From positions 62,001 to 126,000 of the forward strand of contig NZ_LANJ01000001.1 in the NCBI RefSeq assembly GCF_000971295.1: a stretch of DNA of 64,000 nucleotides, read 5' to 3'. Positions 1 through 7,707 of this stretch are shown here, piece by piece. The notes beneath the pieces are model-generated. The model ran no database searches and was not told the DNA's origin. It worked only from the letters and a program-made list of their open reading frames with translations. Each line of letters begins with the position of its first letter. Position 1 is the first letter of the stretch. The stretch comes from Devosia epidermidihirudinis. Its GTDB lineage: Bacteria > Pseudomonadota > Alphaproteobacteria > Rhizobiales > Devosiaceae. The position numbers were made by a program, and so were the translations under genes.

Positions 1-724
1 GCATCACCTGAGGCACGATGGCGTAGCGCACGCGCTCCAACCAGTTGGCTCCCACCGACCGCAGCCCCTCTTCGGGCTTCATGTCGGCATTCTCGACCAC
101 TTCAAAGAACAGCTTGCCGAGAGCGCCAATGGTGTGGAGCGAAATGGCGGCAATGGCTGCAATGGGTCCGATGGACAAAACGGCGGTCAACAGACCCGCC
201 ACGACGATTTCGGGGAAGGCGCGCATCACTTCCATGGCGCGGCGCATGAACCAGCGCACGGCACCGGCGCCCACCAGATTGGTCGCCGCAAAGAAGCACA
301 GCAGGAACGCCAGGCCACCGCCGATAATGGTCGAGACGATGGCGATGTTGACCGTTACGGCCAGCTGATAGATGAAATTGGGGATGTAGAGGCTGTCGGT
401 GATGTAGTGCCGATCAGATGTGTAGTCGAATTTCAGCGAGCCATCATAATAGGGCGACTCGATATCGAACATGGCGCGGAAGATCTCGAGCGGATCACGC
501 GGCACGAAGTTCTTGAGGAAATCGAACATATACGGGATGCGCTCGAAGAACTTTCCCGAGTTCGCCGCATTGGCATAATTCATCGCCGCAAGAAGCGCGA
601 TCAGCACCAGCGCCACGCTGATCAGCGAATAGACCCGCCGTGTCATCACCTGACTGCGATAGTGCCGCAGCAGAGTCTGGTTGGCTGGGGAGAGACTATT
701 GGGCGAATGGGCAATATCAGCCAT
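1..724 (-). CDS. phnE: Phosphonate ABC transporter permease PhnE (partial, 3' end outside window)
   Basis: Inner-membrane permease of the PhnCDE phosphonate importer. It reads from an ATG at 724 leftwards with no stop before the window edge, giving about 241 residues of the N-terminal and central part. There is a hydrophobic segment near residues 33-48, a periplasmic stretch with many aromatic residues, then several membrane segments. Near the left edge is the EGLRSVGANWLERVR stretch, the permease coupling loop that contacts the ATPase PhnC. It lies downstream of phnC and phnD on the same strand, separated from phnD by a 333-base gap full of palindromes. The C-terminal membrane helices, and any second permease gene (phnE2, common in rhizobia), would be beyond position 1. 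Confidence 0.93.
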   Translation of the reverse strand, partial: MADIAHSPNSLSPANQTLLRHYRSQVMTRRVYSLISVALVLIALLAAMNYANAANSGKFFERIPYMFDFLKNFVPRDPLEIFRAMFDIESPYYDGSLKFDYTSDRHYITDSLYIPNFIYQLAVTVNIAIVSTIIGGGLAFLLCFFAATNLVGAGAVRWFMRRAMEVMRAFPEIVVAGLLTAVLSIGPIAAIAAISLHTIGALGKLFFEVVENADMKPEEGLRSVGANWLERVRYAIVPQVM

Positions 725-754
725 GGGCAAGGGCTTTCCATACGCTCGGTGTCA

Positions 755-1029
755 CCCCGGCCTTGAGCCGGGGCCCATCCTGAGGTGCTTGAGCGAGTAA
801 GTTGCAAACTCATCCGTTCCTTCGTCATTGCCCGGCTTGTCCGGGCAATCCATTCTTCACCAGCGGCGGTGACATGGATTACCCGGACAAGCCGGGTAAT
901 GACGGTGGCAGGCTACGAATGCGCCAAATCCAAACAGTTCTTCCAAGCAGCAAAGTCAGGGAGGGGGGCGGTTGGCCCGAACATCGGGGCTCTCGCCCCC
1001 TCCCAACCTCCCCCGTCAAGGGGGAGGTG
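755..1029. repeat. phnD-phnE gap: hairpin plus long palindromic repeat
   Basis: The 333-base gap between phnE and phnD (725-1057) has no supported gene. It holds a GC hairpin (755-761 with 767-773) and a long inverted repeat with arms 823-853 and 874-904. The arms match at 29 of 31 bases around a 20-base loop, with cores CCCGGCTTGTCCGGG and CCCGGACAAGCCGGG. A third palindrome, CCTCCCCCGTCAAGGGGGAGG, lies at about 1009-1029. The layout resembles REP/RPE-type intergenic repeats. Lying between the binding-protein gene and the permease gene, the hairpins could lower permease expression or protect phnD mRNA (inference). Confidence 0.75.
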
Positions 1030-1057
1030 CCGCTCTGTGATTGTGGACGGATCCGGC

Positions 1058-1966
1058 TTAGCCGCCGATGATCGACTTACGAGCGTCGATGATGGTCTGG
1101 TACAGGGCCTGACCGGCTGGAACGAAATCGACATAGCCGCCAGCGGTGAAGCTGTCGAAGCACTCGAAATCAGCCTTTGGCAGGCCGACGAAGAACTCGG
1201 TGACCTTGGCCTTGAGTTCTGGCGAGAGCTTGTTGGAAACCATCAGCGGGCCGTTCGGGATGATTGGCGACTGCCAGACTTCAACCAGATCGTCCATGTC
1301 GAGCAGGCCCTTGTCGACCATGATGCGCAGGTTGCCGGAGGTGTAGCCTTCCGAGAATTCACCCTGGCCCGAACCGAACGTGGTGCCGACGTCCCAGGTG
1401 CCGTCGAGGACGCCCAGAACGAGGTTTTCGTGGCCACCGCCGAAACCGGTTTCGCTGTAGAATTCAGCGATTGGCGCGCCGATATCGGTTGGCAGCGCCA
1501 CGTTTGGAACGAGGTAGCCCGAGGTGGAGTCAGGATCGGCAAAGCCGAGCTTCTTGCCCTTGGTCGAAGCCAGATCGGTGATGCCCGAGTCAGCGCGTGC
1601 AACCATGATGGTGTGGTAGCCGGTCGAGCCGTCAGCCTGCTTGGTGGTCAGCACTGGATCAACTGCATTGGGGTCGGCAATGTAAATCTTGGCATAGGAC
1701 GATGCGCCCATGATGGCGATGTCGATGGTGCCGCCGAGCAGACCCTGGATGATGCCGTTATAGTCTGGCGATGGGAAGAACTGGACTTCGGACACGCCTG
1801 TTGCGGCCTTCAGAGGCTCGGCAACGCATTCGGAACGACGGATCTGGTCGGCTTCGTTTTCACCGCCATCAAGGCCGATACGCAGGACATTGGCGTCCTG
1901 AGCAAAAGCAGCGGTCGACATAGTCAGGGCCACAGAGGCCAGCAGGATTTTACGGATCGCGGACAT
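1058..1966 (-). CDS. phnD: Phosphonate ABC transporter substrate-binding protein PhnD
   Basis: Periplasmic receptor that binds phosphonates (and possibly phosphate esters) and hands them to PhnE. It is 302 residues, near the usual family length. A classic signal peptide occupies residues 1-22, with cleavage predicted after AFA. The mature part has the PhnD/TauT-type fold signature, with blocks such as GLLGGTIDIAIMGASSYA, followed by an ADSGITDLASTKGKKLGFAD region that lines the ligand cleft in this family. The ATG at 1966 follows a GGAAG ribosome-binding site. The start is 61 bases after the phnC stop, so the two are co-transcribed. Confidence 0.95.
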   Translation of the reverse strand: MSAIRKILLASVALTMSTAAFAQDANVLRIGLDGGENEADQIRRSECVAEPLKAATGVSEVQFFPSPDYNGIIQGLLGGTIDIAIMGASSYAKIYIADPNAVDPVLTTKQADGSTGYHTIMVARADSGITDLASTKGKKLGFADPDSTSGYLVPNVALPTDIGAPIAEFYSETGFGGGHENLVLGVLDGTWDVGTTFGSGQGEFSEGYTSGNLRIMVDKGLLDMDDLVEVWQSPIIPNGPLMVSNKLSPELKAKVTEFFVGLPKADFECFDSFTAGGYVDFVPAGQALYQTIIDARKSIIGG

Positions 1967-2027
1967 GGATATCTTCCTTTGGTGACGCGGTGTGTCGGCA
2001 TACCGGCTGCCCGGCAGCGGAACTTCG

Positions 2028-2846
2028 TTACGGCGCAGCGGTTGCGCTTGAGGTCTTGATGGCGAGCGGCGCGATGGAGGTTGATGTCATCGCTTCCGAG
2101 AAGGCTTCCTTGAGCCCGTCGGCGCCATAAATCGTGCGGGCCACATCGGTGGTCAGCTCGTCGGGGGTACCGTCAAACACCACCTTGCCCGCCGCCATGC
2201 CCACGATGCGCTCACAGTAAGCGCGCGCGGTATCGAGCGTGTGCAGATTGGTGATGACGGTAATGCCTTCGGCGTTGATGTCGCGCAGGCTGTCCATGAC
2301 GATCTGCGCATTGCGCGGGTCAAGGCTGGCGATCGGCTCATCGGCGAGGATAACTTTGGGCCCCTGCATCAGGGCGCGGGCGATGGCAACGCGCTGCTGC
2401 TGACCACCCGAAAGGGTCTGCGCCCACTGCATCGCGGTTGCCGCGATATCGAGGCGCTCCAGCGCCTTGAGGGCTTCGAGTTGCTCGGCGGGCGAAAACA
2501 CCTGAAGCAGATTGAGAACTGGGTTGCGACCATTGAGGCGACCCAGCATCACATTCGTCAGAACATCGAGGCGCGGCACGAGATTGAATTGCTGGAAGAT
2601 CATGGCGCAATCGCGCTGCCAGCTGCGCAGGTTCTTGCCGCGCAATTCCGACGTCTTGACGCCGTTATATTCGATATGGCCGGATGAGACGTCGGCCAGG
2701 CGGTTGATCATGCGCAGCAGGGTGGATTTTCCGGCGCCCGAGCGACCGATAATACCGACCATCTGGCCCTGCGGAATTTCAAGGTTCACGTCGCTGACGG
2801 CAGTCTTGTCACCGAAGCGTCGCGAAACATGAGAAATCTTGAGCAT
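2028..2846 (-). CDS. phnC: Phosphonate ABC transporter ATP-binding protein PhnC
   Basis: Cytoplasmic ATPase that powers phosphonate import with PhnD and PhnE. The 272-residue protein has a Walker [10 protein letters not shown] (residues 34-42), an LSGGQQQR signature, Walker [14 protein letters not shown], and an H-loop in the VITNLHTLD stretch. The start is placed at the ATG at 2846, three bases inside a possible TTG. It is the first gene of a phnCDE unit. A candidate Pho box lies 68 bases upstream, so phosphate starvation probably drives this unit separately from the phnG-L operon. Confidence 0.95.
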   Translation of the reverse strand: MLKISHVSRRFGDKTAVSDVNLEIPQGQMVGIIGRSGAGKSTLLRMINRLADVSSGHIEYNGVKTSELRGKNLRSWQRDCAMIFQQFNLVPRLDVLTNVMLGRLNGRNPVLNLLQVFSPAEQLEALKALERLDIAATAMQWAQTLSGGQQQRVAIARALMQGPKVILADEPIASLDPRNAQIVMDSLRDINAEGITVITNLHTLDTARAYCERIVGMAAGKVVFDGTPDELTTDVARTIYGADGLKEAFSEAMTSTSIAPLAIKTSSATAAP

Positions 2847-2913
2847 CAAGCCGCCCTCGCCGTTGAACTGCGGCAGACCTAGGGCGGGGACATAACGTCA
2901 GCATGTAAGTTTG

Positions 2914-2931
2914 GTGACGGTTGCATGACTA
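2914..2931 (-). promoter_or_regulatory. Candidate Pho box upstream of phnC
   Basis: On the minus strand the bases read TAGTCAT-GCAA-CCGTCAC. Each 7-mer matches the alphaproteobacterial PhoB half-site CTGTCAT at 5 of 7 positions or in its common CTGTCAC form, with the expected 4-base spacer (11-base period). It points toward phnC. A Pho box here fits the known control of phn genes by phosphate starvation. The match is by eye only. Confidence 0.6.
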
Positions 2932-2980
2932 TGCACCGCGCGAGTGTGGTCGGATGTCGCGGCACACACCGAACAGATCC

Positions 2981-3102
2981 CCTCTCCCCTGAGGGGAGAG
3001 GGCTAGGGTGAGGGGTTCAGACGTGGGAGCTTATCCAGATCAGCCGCACCACTGAACCCCTCACCCGCCGCTATGCGGCGACCTCTCCCCTCAGGGGAGA
3101 GG
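2981..3102. repeat. Palindromic intergenic repeat between the acetyltransferase gene and phnC
   Basis: The left arm 2981-3020 starts with the palindrome CCTCTCCCCTGAGGGGAGAGG and continues with a segment ending GGTGAGGGGTTCAG. The right arm 3052-3102 starts CTGAACCCCTCACC and ends with a second copy of the same palindrome. The two arms can pair into one large hairpin. The element sits 4 bases after the acetyltransferase stop codon, so it may also terminate or process the phnG-L transcript. Confidence 0.75.
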
Positions 3103-3105
3103 TGG

Positions 3106-3720
3106 TCAGCCCTCATACTTCTCCAAAAACGCCTCAATCCCGAGCGCCTTGAAATCCGGCAGCGCCTTGTGCAGCCGCTGGTGATCCCAGTCCCACCACG
3201 CCATAGCATCGAGCCTTGACGCCACATCATCGCTGAACCGCTGCTTGATCGTCCGCGCCGGCACACCGACGGCGATGGCAAAATCCGCCACATCCTTGGT
3301 CACCACCGCATTGGAGCCGATGATCGCCCCATTGCCGATTTTCACCCCCGGCATCACCACCGCGCCATGCCCGATCCAGGTGTCATGCCCAATGGTGATG
3401 CCCTGCGATGCACGCCAGTCGAAGAACTCTTCGTCATCCTCTTCGCCCTCGAAATACCAGGCCGAGCGATAGGTGAAATGATGCAGCGACGCCCGCTCCA
3501 TCGGATGCATCGAGGCGTAGATCCGCACATGGCTGGCGATATTGGCGAACTTGCCGATCTCAGCATAGGCGATCTGGGTGTTCTCGACGCAATAAGAGTA
3601 GTCACCCATGCTTGAGCGGGCCACATGGCTGCCCGCCCCCACTTCGGTATAGCGCCCCAGCACCGAGTCAGAGACCTGCGCTGTCGGGTGGATATAGGGC
3701 GTATCGCTCAGTCTGGTCAT
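3106..3720 (-). CDS. Phosphonate-metabolism hexapeptide-repeat acetyltransferase
   Basis: A 204-residue left-handed beta-helix acyltransferase of the XAT/DapH type. It resembles the transferase-hexapeptide proteins that occur inside C-P lyase operons (the phn_thr-fam group). Hexapeptide turns are visible at both ends (VLGRYTEVGAGSHV; later IGHDTWIGHGAVVMPGV and IGNGAIIGSNAVV), with the SMHPMER loop between. Its ATG overlaps the phnL stop in an ATGA, so it is the last gene of the phnG-L operon. By position it may replace PhnO (aminoalkylphosphonate N-acetyltransferase), which has a different fold (GNAT). The substrate is not shown by the sequence. Confidence 0.85.
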   Translation of the reverse strand: MTRLSDTPYIHPTAQVSDSVLGRYTEVGAGSHVARSSMGDYSYCVENTQIAYAEIGKFANIASHVRIYASMHPMERASLHHFTYRSAWYFEGEEDDEEFFDWRASQGITIGHDTWIGHGAVVMPGVKIGNGAIIGSNAVVTKDVADFAIAVGVPARTIKQRFSDDVASRLDAMAWWDWDHQRLHKALPDFKALGIEAFLEKYEG

Positions 3721-4418
3721 GCTGCCACCTTGGGTGCAAATGCGGTGACGTCGACGATGCGGTCGGCCACCTGATTGCGCACATCCTCATCATGGAAAAT
3801 ACCCAGCAGCGCCACGCCCGCCGCCTTCTTCTCGGCGATCATCGCCACCACAACCGCCCGATTGGTCGCGTCGAGCGATGCCGTCGGCTCGTCCAGCAAC
3901 AACACCGGATGATGGGTGATGAACCCGCGCGCGATGTTCACGCGCTGCTGCTCACCGCCCGAAAACGTCGCTGGCGGCAGGCTCCACAGCCGCTCCGGCA
4001 GATTGAGCCGCGCCAGCAGATCGCGTGCGATCCCCTGCGCCTCAGTCTTGTCGACACCCCGGATTACCAGCGGCTCAGCCACCACATCGAGCGCCGACAC
4101 GCGTGGCACCGTGCGCAGGAACTGGCTGACATAGCCAATGCTGTCCCGCCGCAGTGTCAGCACCGTGCGCGGATCAGCCGTGGCGAGGTCGACAATCGCG
4201 CCATGATGCAACAGCTCGATGGCCCCGGCATCAACGCCGTAATTGCCGTAGACCATCTTGAGGATCGAGCTCTTGCCCGCCCCCGATGGTCCACCCAGCA
4301 CAACGCATTCGCCCGGCGCGACGTCGAAATTGACATTGTCCACCACCGGCAGGATCACCCCATCGCGCAGATGCATGGTGAAGGTCTTGGAGAGATTTTT
4401 GACGGAAAGAGCGGTCAT
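3717..4418 (-). CDS. phnL: C-P lyase complex ABC-type ATPase PhnL
   Basis: ABC-family ATPase associated with the C-P lyase core, needed for forming alpha-D-ribose 1-methylphosphonate 5-triphosphate or for complex cycling. It is not a transport component. It has 233 residues, with Walker A GPSGAGKSS near residues 42-50, signature FSGGEQQR and Walker B VLLLDEPTASLD. The PhnL hallmarks VSQFLRTVPRVSALDVV and GIFHDEDVRN are clear. The ATG at 4418 has an AGGTG site 5 bases upstream. A GTG at 4424 overlapping the phnK stop is less likely. Confidence 0.95.
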   Translation of the reverse strand: MTALSVKNLSKTFTMHLRDGVILPVVDNVNFDVAPGECVVLGGPSGAGKSSILKMVYGNYGVDAGAIELLHHGAIVDLATADPRTVLTLRRDSIGYVSQFLRTVPRVSALDVVAEPLVIRGVDKTEAQGIARDLLARLNLPERLWSLPPATFSGGEQQRVNIARGFITHHPVLLLDEPTASLDATNRAVVVAMIAEKKAAGVALLGIFHDEDVRNQVADRIVDVTAFAPKVAA

Positions 4419-4420
4419 AA

Positions 4421-5194
4421 TCACACCTGCAAAATCGAGCTGACCAGCAGCTGCGTATAGGGTTCGCGCGGATCGTCGAGCACGCGGTCGGTGAGGCCTG
4501 CCTCGATGACGCGGCCGTCCTTCATCACCATCATGCGGTGGCTGAGCAGACGGGCCACGGCGAGATCGTGCGTCACGACGATGGCCGCCAGCCCCAACTC
4601 ACCCACCAGCCCGCGCAACAGATCGAGCAGACGCGCCTGCACCGACACGTCGAGACCGCCGGTTGGCTCATCCATGAACACCAGCCGTGGGCCAGTCACG
4701 AGATTGCGCGCAATCTGCAGGCGCTGGCGCATGCCGCCCGAGAACGAGCGCGGCTGATCGTCGACGCGGTCCGCCGCAATCTCCACCCGACCGAGCCAGT
4801 CGAGCGCAGTTTCGCGAATATGGCCGTAATTTCGATCGCCCACCGCCATCAGTCGCTCGCCGACATTGGCGCCGGCCGACACCGTCATGCGCAGCCCGTC
4901 CGCCGGGTTCTGGTGCACAAAGCCCCAGTCCGTCCGCACGAGAAAGCGTCGTTCGGCTTCGCTCAGCTCATAGATATTGCGCCATTGTTCGTCGCGCATG
5001 CGGTAGAGCGTCCGGCCCGAGCTGGGTTCCAGCGTGGCTGACAGGGAGTTCAGCAACGTCGTCTTGCCCGAACCGGATTCCCCCACAATGGCCAGCACTT
5101 CGCCGGGCCAAAGCTCGAAATTCACATCCGCACAGCCAAGTCGGCTGCCGTAATATTTGGTCAGGTTCTCAACGCGGAGAAGGGGTTCAGTCAT
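4421..5194 (-). CDS. phnK: C-P lyase complex ABC-type ATPase PhnK
   Basis: ABC-family ATPase that docks on the PhnGHIJ core of C-P lyase and resembles the ATPases of peptide importers. It has 257 residues, with Walker A GESGSGKTT (38-46), signature FSGGMRQR and Walker B LVFMDEPTGGLD. An AGGAG site lies 7 bases before the ATG. It is separated from phnJ by a 258-base gap of repeats, so the strict spacing of the operon is broken here. The gene continues directly into phnL. Confidence 0.95.
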   Translation of the reverse strand: MTEPLLRVENLTKYYGSRLGCADVNFELWPGEVLAIVGESGSGKTTLLNSLSATLEPSSGRTLYRMRDEQWRNIYELSEAERRFLVRTDWGFVHQNPADGLRMTVSAGANVGERLMAVGDRNYGHIRETALDWLGRVEIAADRVDDQPRSFSGGMRQRLQIARNLVTGPRLVFMDEPTGGLDVSVQARLLDLLRGLVGELGLAAIVVTHDLAVARLLSHRMMVMKDGRVIEAGLTDRVLDDPREPYTQLLVSSILQV

Positions 5195-5217
5195 TGGTGA
5201 TCTCCTGGGCCTTGAGA

Positions 5218-5303
5218 GACCTCATGGTGAGCTTGTCGAACCACGAGGTCGGGAACGCCGATCCTGCCACGCCCTCGTCCTTCGACGGGCTCAGGATGAG
5301 GTC
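5218..5303. repeat. Palindromic repeat, family A copy 1 (phnJ-phnK gap)
   Basis: The inverted arms are 5218-5250 (GACCTCATGGTGAGCTTG onward) and 5271-5303 (ending GGCTCAGGATGAGGTC). They can pair along their whole length with a few mismatches. A second copy with nearly the same bases and orientation lies at 6497-6587. It resembles a common alphaproteobacterial intergenic repeat. Confidence 0.8.
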
Positions 5304-5320
5304 TACTGAGAAGCGAGCGG

Positions 5321-5468
5321 TCATTCCGCCGCCTCCAAACCCAGTCACACCGTCCCGGCAATCCATGCGATCTCCCGGCCTCCCATGGACCACCGGGACC
5401 GGCCCGGTGGTGACGAAAGAGCGGCGCGTATTGTGTGTTTGAAAACGGCTCATCATTCCGCCGCCTCC
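5321..5468. repeat. Palindromic insert flanked by a 16-base direct repeat at the phnJ 3' end
   Basis: The 16-mer TCATTCCGCCGCCTCC occurs at 5321-5336 and again at 5453-5468. The second copy is the true end of phnJ (codons GGAA side to stop, encoding EAAE-stop on the minus strand); the first is a detached duplicate. Between them lies an imperfect palindrome (5351-5417). Its right arm resembles the repeat at 823-904 in layout (TTCGTCA..CCGGG..CCGG..TCCATG). This looks like a repeat element inserted with duplication of the phnJ tail, or a slipped duplication. Confidence 0.6.
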
Positions 5469-6331
5469 TGAGGTGTACCCAACACCCCAACATGCCCGGC
5501 TTCACGCCGTTCTTCGCAATTGTCGGTGTCCGAGCAGACATACATATGCCCGCCCCGGTCATCCAAAATGACCTCGTCGAGATAGACCTGTTCGGCGCCA
5601 CAGAGCGCGCAGGGCTCCTCGAAGTGCTGGATCTCGAAGGGATGATCCTCGAAATCCAGGCTCACCACTTCGGTATGCGGAGGCACGGCATAGATGCGGT
5701 GCTCACGCCCTGCTCCGAACAGTTGCAGCGCTTCGCTCATATGCATTTTGGGATTGTCGAACTTTGGCGTCGGGCTAGGGTCCATCACATAACGACCCTC
5801 GACCTTGACCGGATAGGCATAGGTCGTGGCGATGCGGCCATGGCGCGCAATGTCCTCATAGAGCTTGACGTGCATCAGCCCATATTCCTCGAGCGCATGC
5901 ATTTTGCGCGTCTCGGTTTCGCGCGGCTCGAGGAAACGCAGCGGCTCGGGGATCGGCACCTGATAGACAAGGATCTGCCCCCGCCCCAGCGGCTTTTCCG
6001 GAATGCGGTGGCGGGTCTGGATGATCGTCGCGTCCGCCGTGTGCGTGGTGGTTTCCACCTGCGCGACCTTGGCGAAGAACGCCCGGATGCTGACCGCATT
6101 GGTCGTGTCGTCAGCGCCCTGATCGATCACTTTGAGCACGTCCTGCGGCCCGATAATCGACGCCGTCACCTGCACCCCGCCCGTGCCCCAGCCGTAAGGC
6201 ATCGGCATTTCGCGGGACGAAAACGGCACCTGATATCCGGGGATGGCGATGGCCTTGAGAATAGCCCGCCGGATCATCCGCTTGGTCTGCTCATCAAGAT
6301 AGGCAAAGTTATATTGGGCGACGGCGTTCAT
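5453..6331 (-). CDS. phnJ: C-P lyase catalytic subunit PhnJ (radical SAM)
   Basis: Alpha-D-ribose 1-methylphosphonate 5-phosphate C-P lyase, the S-adenosylmethionine-dependent radical enzyme that cleaves the carbon-phosphorus bond and releases methane from methylphosphonate. With the start at the ATG at 6331 the protein has 292 residues. Its key residues then fall on the E. coli numbers: the glycyl radical site G32 in IPGYQ, and the 4Fe-4S/thiyl cysteines C241, C244, C266 and C272 in the unusual CX2CX21CX5C motif. An AAGGAG site lies 9 bases before this ATG; a GTG at 6340 is therefore not used. Repeat-filled gaps flank the gene on both sides. Confidence 0.97.
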   Translation of the reverse strand: MNAVAQYNFAYLDEQTKRMIRRAILKAIAIPGYQVPFSSREMPMPYGWGTGGVQVTASIIGPQDVLKVIDQGADDTTNAVSIRAFFAKVAQVETTTHTADATIIQTRHRIPEKPLGRGQILVYQVPIPEPLRFLEPRETETRKMHALEEYGLMHVKLYEDIARHGRIATTYAYPVKVEGRYVMDPSPTPKFDNPKMHMSEALQLFGAGREHRIYAVPPHTEVVSLDFEDHPFEIQHFEEPCALCGAEQVYLDEVILDDRGGHMYVCSDTDNCEERREAGHVGVLGTPQEAAE

Positions 6332-6353
6332 TCTGCGCACTCCTTGCTTTCTT

Positions 6354-6479
6354 CACCTCTCCCTTTGGGGGAGAGGTCGACCGTCTTCGGGCGGGTGAGG
6401 GGGCCTTTTCTGGATGCGGTGCGAGGGGAAGGCCCCCTCACCCGGCCTGCAGCCGGCCTCTCCCCCAAAGGGAGAGGTG
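6354..6479. repeat. Palindromic intergenic repeat upstream of phnJ
   Basis: The left arm 6354-6410 begins CACCTCTCCCTTTGGGGGAG and the right arm 6427-6479 ends CTCCCCCAAAGGGAGAGGTG. The inner parts pair GGGTGAGGGGGCCTT with AAGGCCCCCTCACCC. It forms a very large potential hairpin just 23 bases before the phnJ start codon. It resembles the 2981-3102 element in plan but has different end palindromes. Confidence 0.75.
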
Positions 6480-6496
6480 GAGTGGTGTTCCCCAAA

Positions 6497-6587
6497 GACC
6501 TCATGGTGAGCCTGTCGAACCACGAGGTCGGGTGAGTGGAGGGTGGCGTGCCACGCCCTCGTCCTTCGACGAGCTCAGGATGAGGTC
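6497..6587. repeat. Palindromic repeat, family A copy 2 (phnI-phnJ gap)
   Basis: The arms are 6497-6529 and 6555-6587, nearly identical to the copy at 5218-5303 (for example CCTCATGGTGAGC and CTCAGGATGAGGTCTACTG are shared). It starts 21 bases downstream of the phnI stop codon. Two copies of one repeat within 1.3 kb flank phnJ in direct orientation and could support deletion or duplication of phnJ by recombination (inference). Confidence 0.8.
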
Positions 6588-6608
6588 TACTGTGAGAAAA
6601 ACTTGCCC

Positions 6609-7706
6609 TCACTCCGCCGCCTCCTTCACTGCCACCGCTTCATGTTCCGCCCGCATGCGCCGGATCAGGTCCAGCTCGGCCTGGAAGTCCACATAGTGCG
6701 GCAGCTTGAGGTGCTCGACGAAGCCCGTCGCCTGCACGTTGTCGGAGTGGGAAATGACGAATTCCTCGTCCTGCGCCGGGGCGGTGATGTCTTCACCGAA
6801 CTCCTTGGCGCGCAGCGCCCGATCGACCAGTGACATGGCCATTGCCTTGCGCTCGGCCTGACCGAACACCAATCCGTAGCCGCGGGTAAACTGCGGTGGC
6901 ACCTTGGCCGATCCCTTGAACTGGTTGACCATCTGGCATTCGGTGACGCGAATGCGGCCCAGGTTCACGGCAAAGCCCAGCTCGGGCACGTCGAACTCCA
7001 CCGCGACTTCACCGATACGAATTTCGCCAACGAAGGGGTGGCTGCGGCCATAGCCGCGCTGGGTCGAATAGCCCAGCGCCAACAGGAACCCTTCATCGCC
7101 ACGCGCCAGCGCCTGCAGGCGTAGGTCGCGGTCGAGCGGGAAGTCCAGCGGCTCACGCGTCAAATCTCCGACTTCGCGGTCTTCCGTTGGATCGGCCGTG
7201 CCGAAATCAGGCTCGATCAGCCCTTCATGCGCCAGCAGATCGGTGACGCGTGGAGAACGGCTTGGCTCTTCACTCCGCGTGATCGGCTCGGGCACGTCGC
7301 CCGACACAATCGAGGGATCGAGCAGGCGGTGCGTATAGTCGAAGGTTGGCCCCAGCATCTGCCCGCCGGGCAGGTCCTTGAACGTCGCCGAAATGCGACG
7401 CTCGATCAGCATTTCGCCCGTTTCAACCGGGTGCGAATAGCCAAAGCGCGGCAGCGTCGTGCGATAGGCGCGGACGAGAAAGATCGCCTCGATCAAGTCG
7501 CCCCGCGCCTGCACCAGCGCCAGCGCGGCCAGTTCCTTGTCATAGAGCGAGCCTTCGCCCATGGCGCGATCAACCGCCAGGCCGAGCTGCTCGACGATCT
7601 GGTCGATGCGCAGCGCCGGCACCGAGCGATCGCCACGGCGACGATCGGCGAGCAAGGCATGGGCATTGGCAATGGCGGCTTCACCGCCCTTTACAGCTAC
7701 ATACAT
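6609..7706 (-). CDS. phnI: C-P lyase core subunit PhnI
   Basis: Core subunit of the PhnGHIJ complex. Known PhnI is a purine nucleosidase that, with PhnG and PhnH, transfers phosphonate to the ribose of ATP, releasing adenine. The start is set at the ATG at 7706 because the protein then begins MYVAVKGGEAAIANAHAL, the conserved PhnI N-terminus. It has 365 residues, the usual length. Further family blocks are SLYDKELAALALVQARGD and DEEFVISHSDNVQATGF. The phnH stop lies one base upstream, so translation is coupled. Confidence 0.96.
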   Translation of the reverse strand: MYVAVKGGEAAIANAHALLADRRRGDRSVPALRIDQIVEQLGLAVDRAMGEGSLYDKELAALALVQARGDLIEAIFLVRAYRTTLPRFGYSHPVETGEMLIERRISATFKDLPGGQMLGPTFDYTHRLLDPSIVSGDVPEPITRSEEPSRSPRVTDLLAHEGLIEPDFGTADPTEDREVGDLTREPLDFPLDRDLRLQALARGDEGFLLALGYSTQRGYGRSHPFVGEIRIGEVAVEFDVPELGFAVNLGRIRVTECQMVNQFKGSAKVPPQFTRGYGLVFGQAERKAMAMSLVDRALRAKEFGEDITAPAQDEEFVISHSDNVQATGFVEHLKLPHYVDFQAELDLIRRMRAEHEAVAVKEAAE

Positions 7707-7707
7707 C

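Noticed and set aside
785..2059. A 424-codon plus-strand frame covering phnD and its flank
   Set aside because: Runs over the palindromic gap and antisense to phnD; no recognisable protein.
5191..5601. Short minus-strand frames crossing the repeats after phnJ
   Set aside because: They translate palindromic repeat DNA and have low-complexity residues; better explained as repeats.
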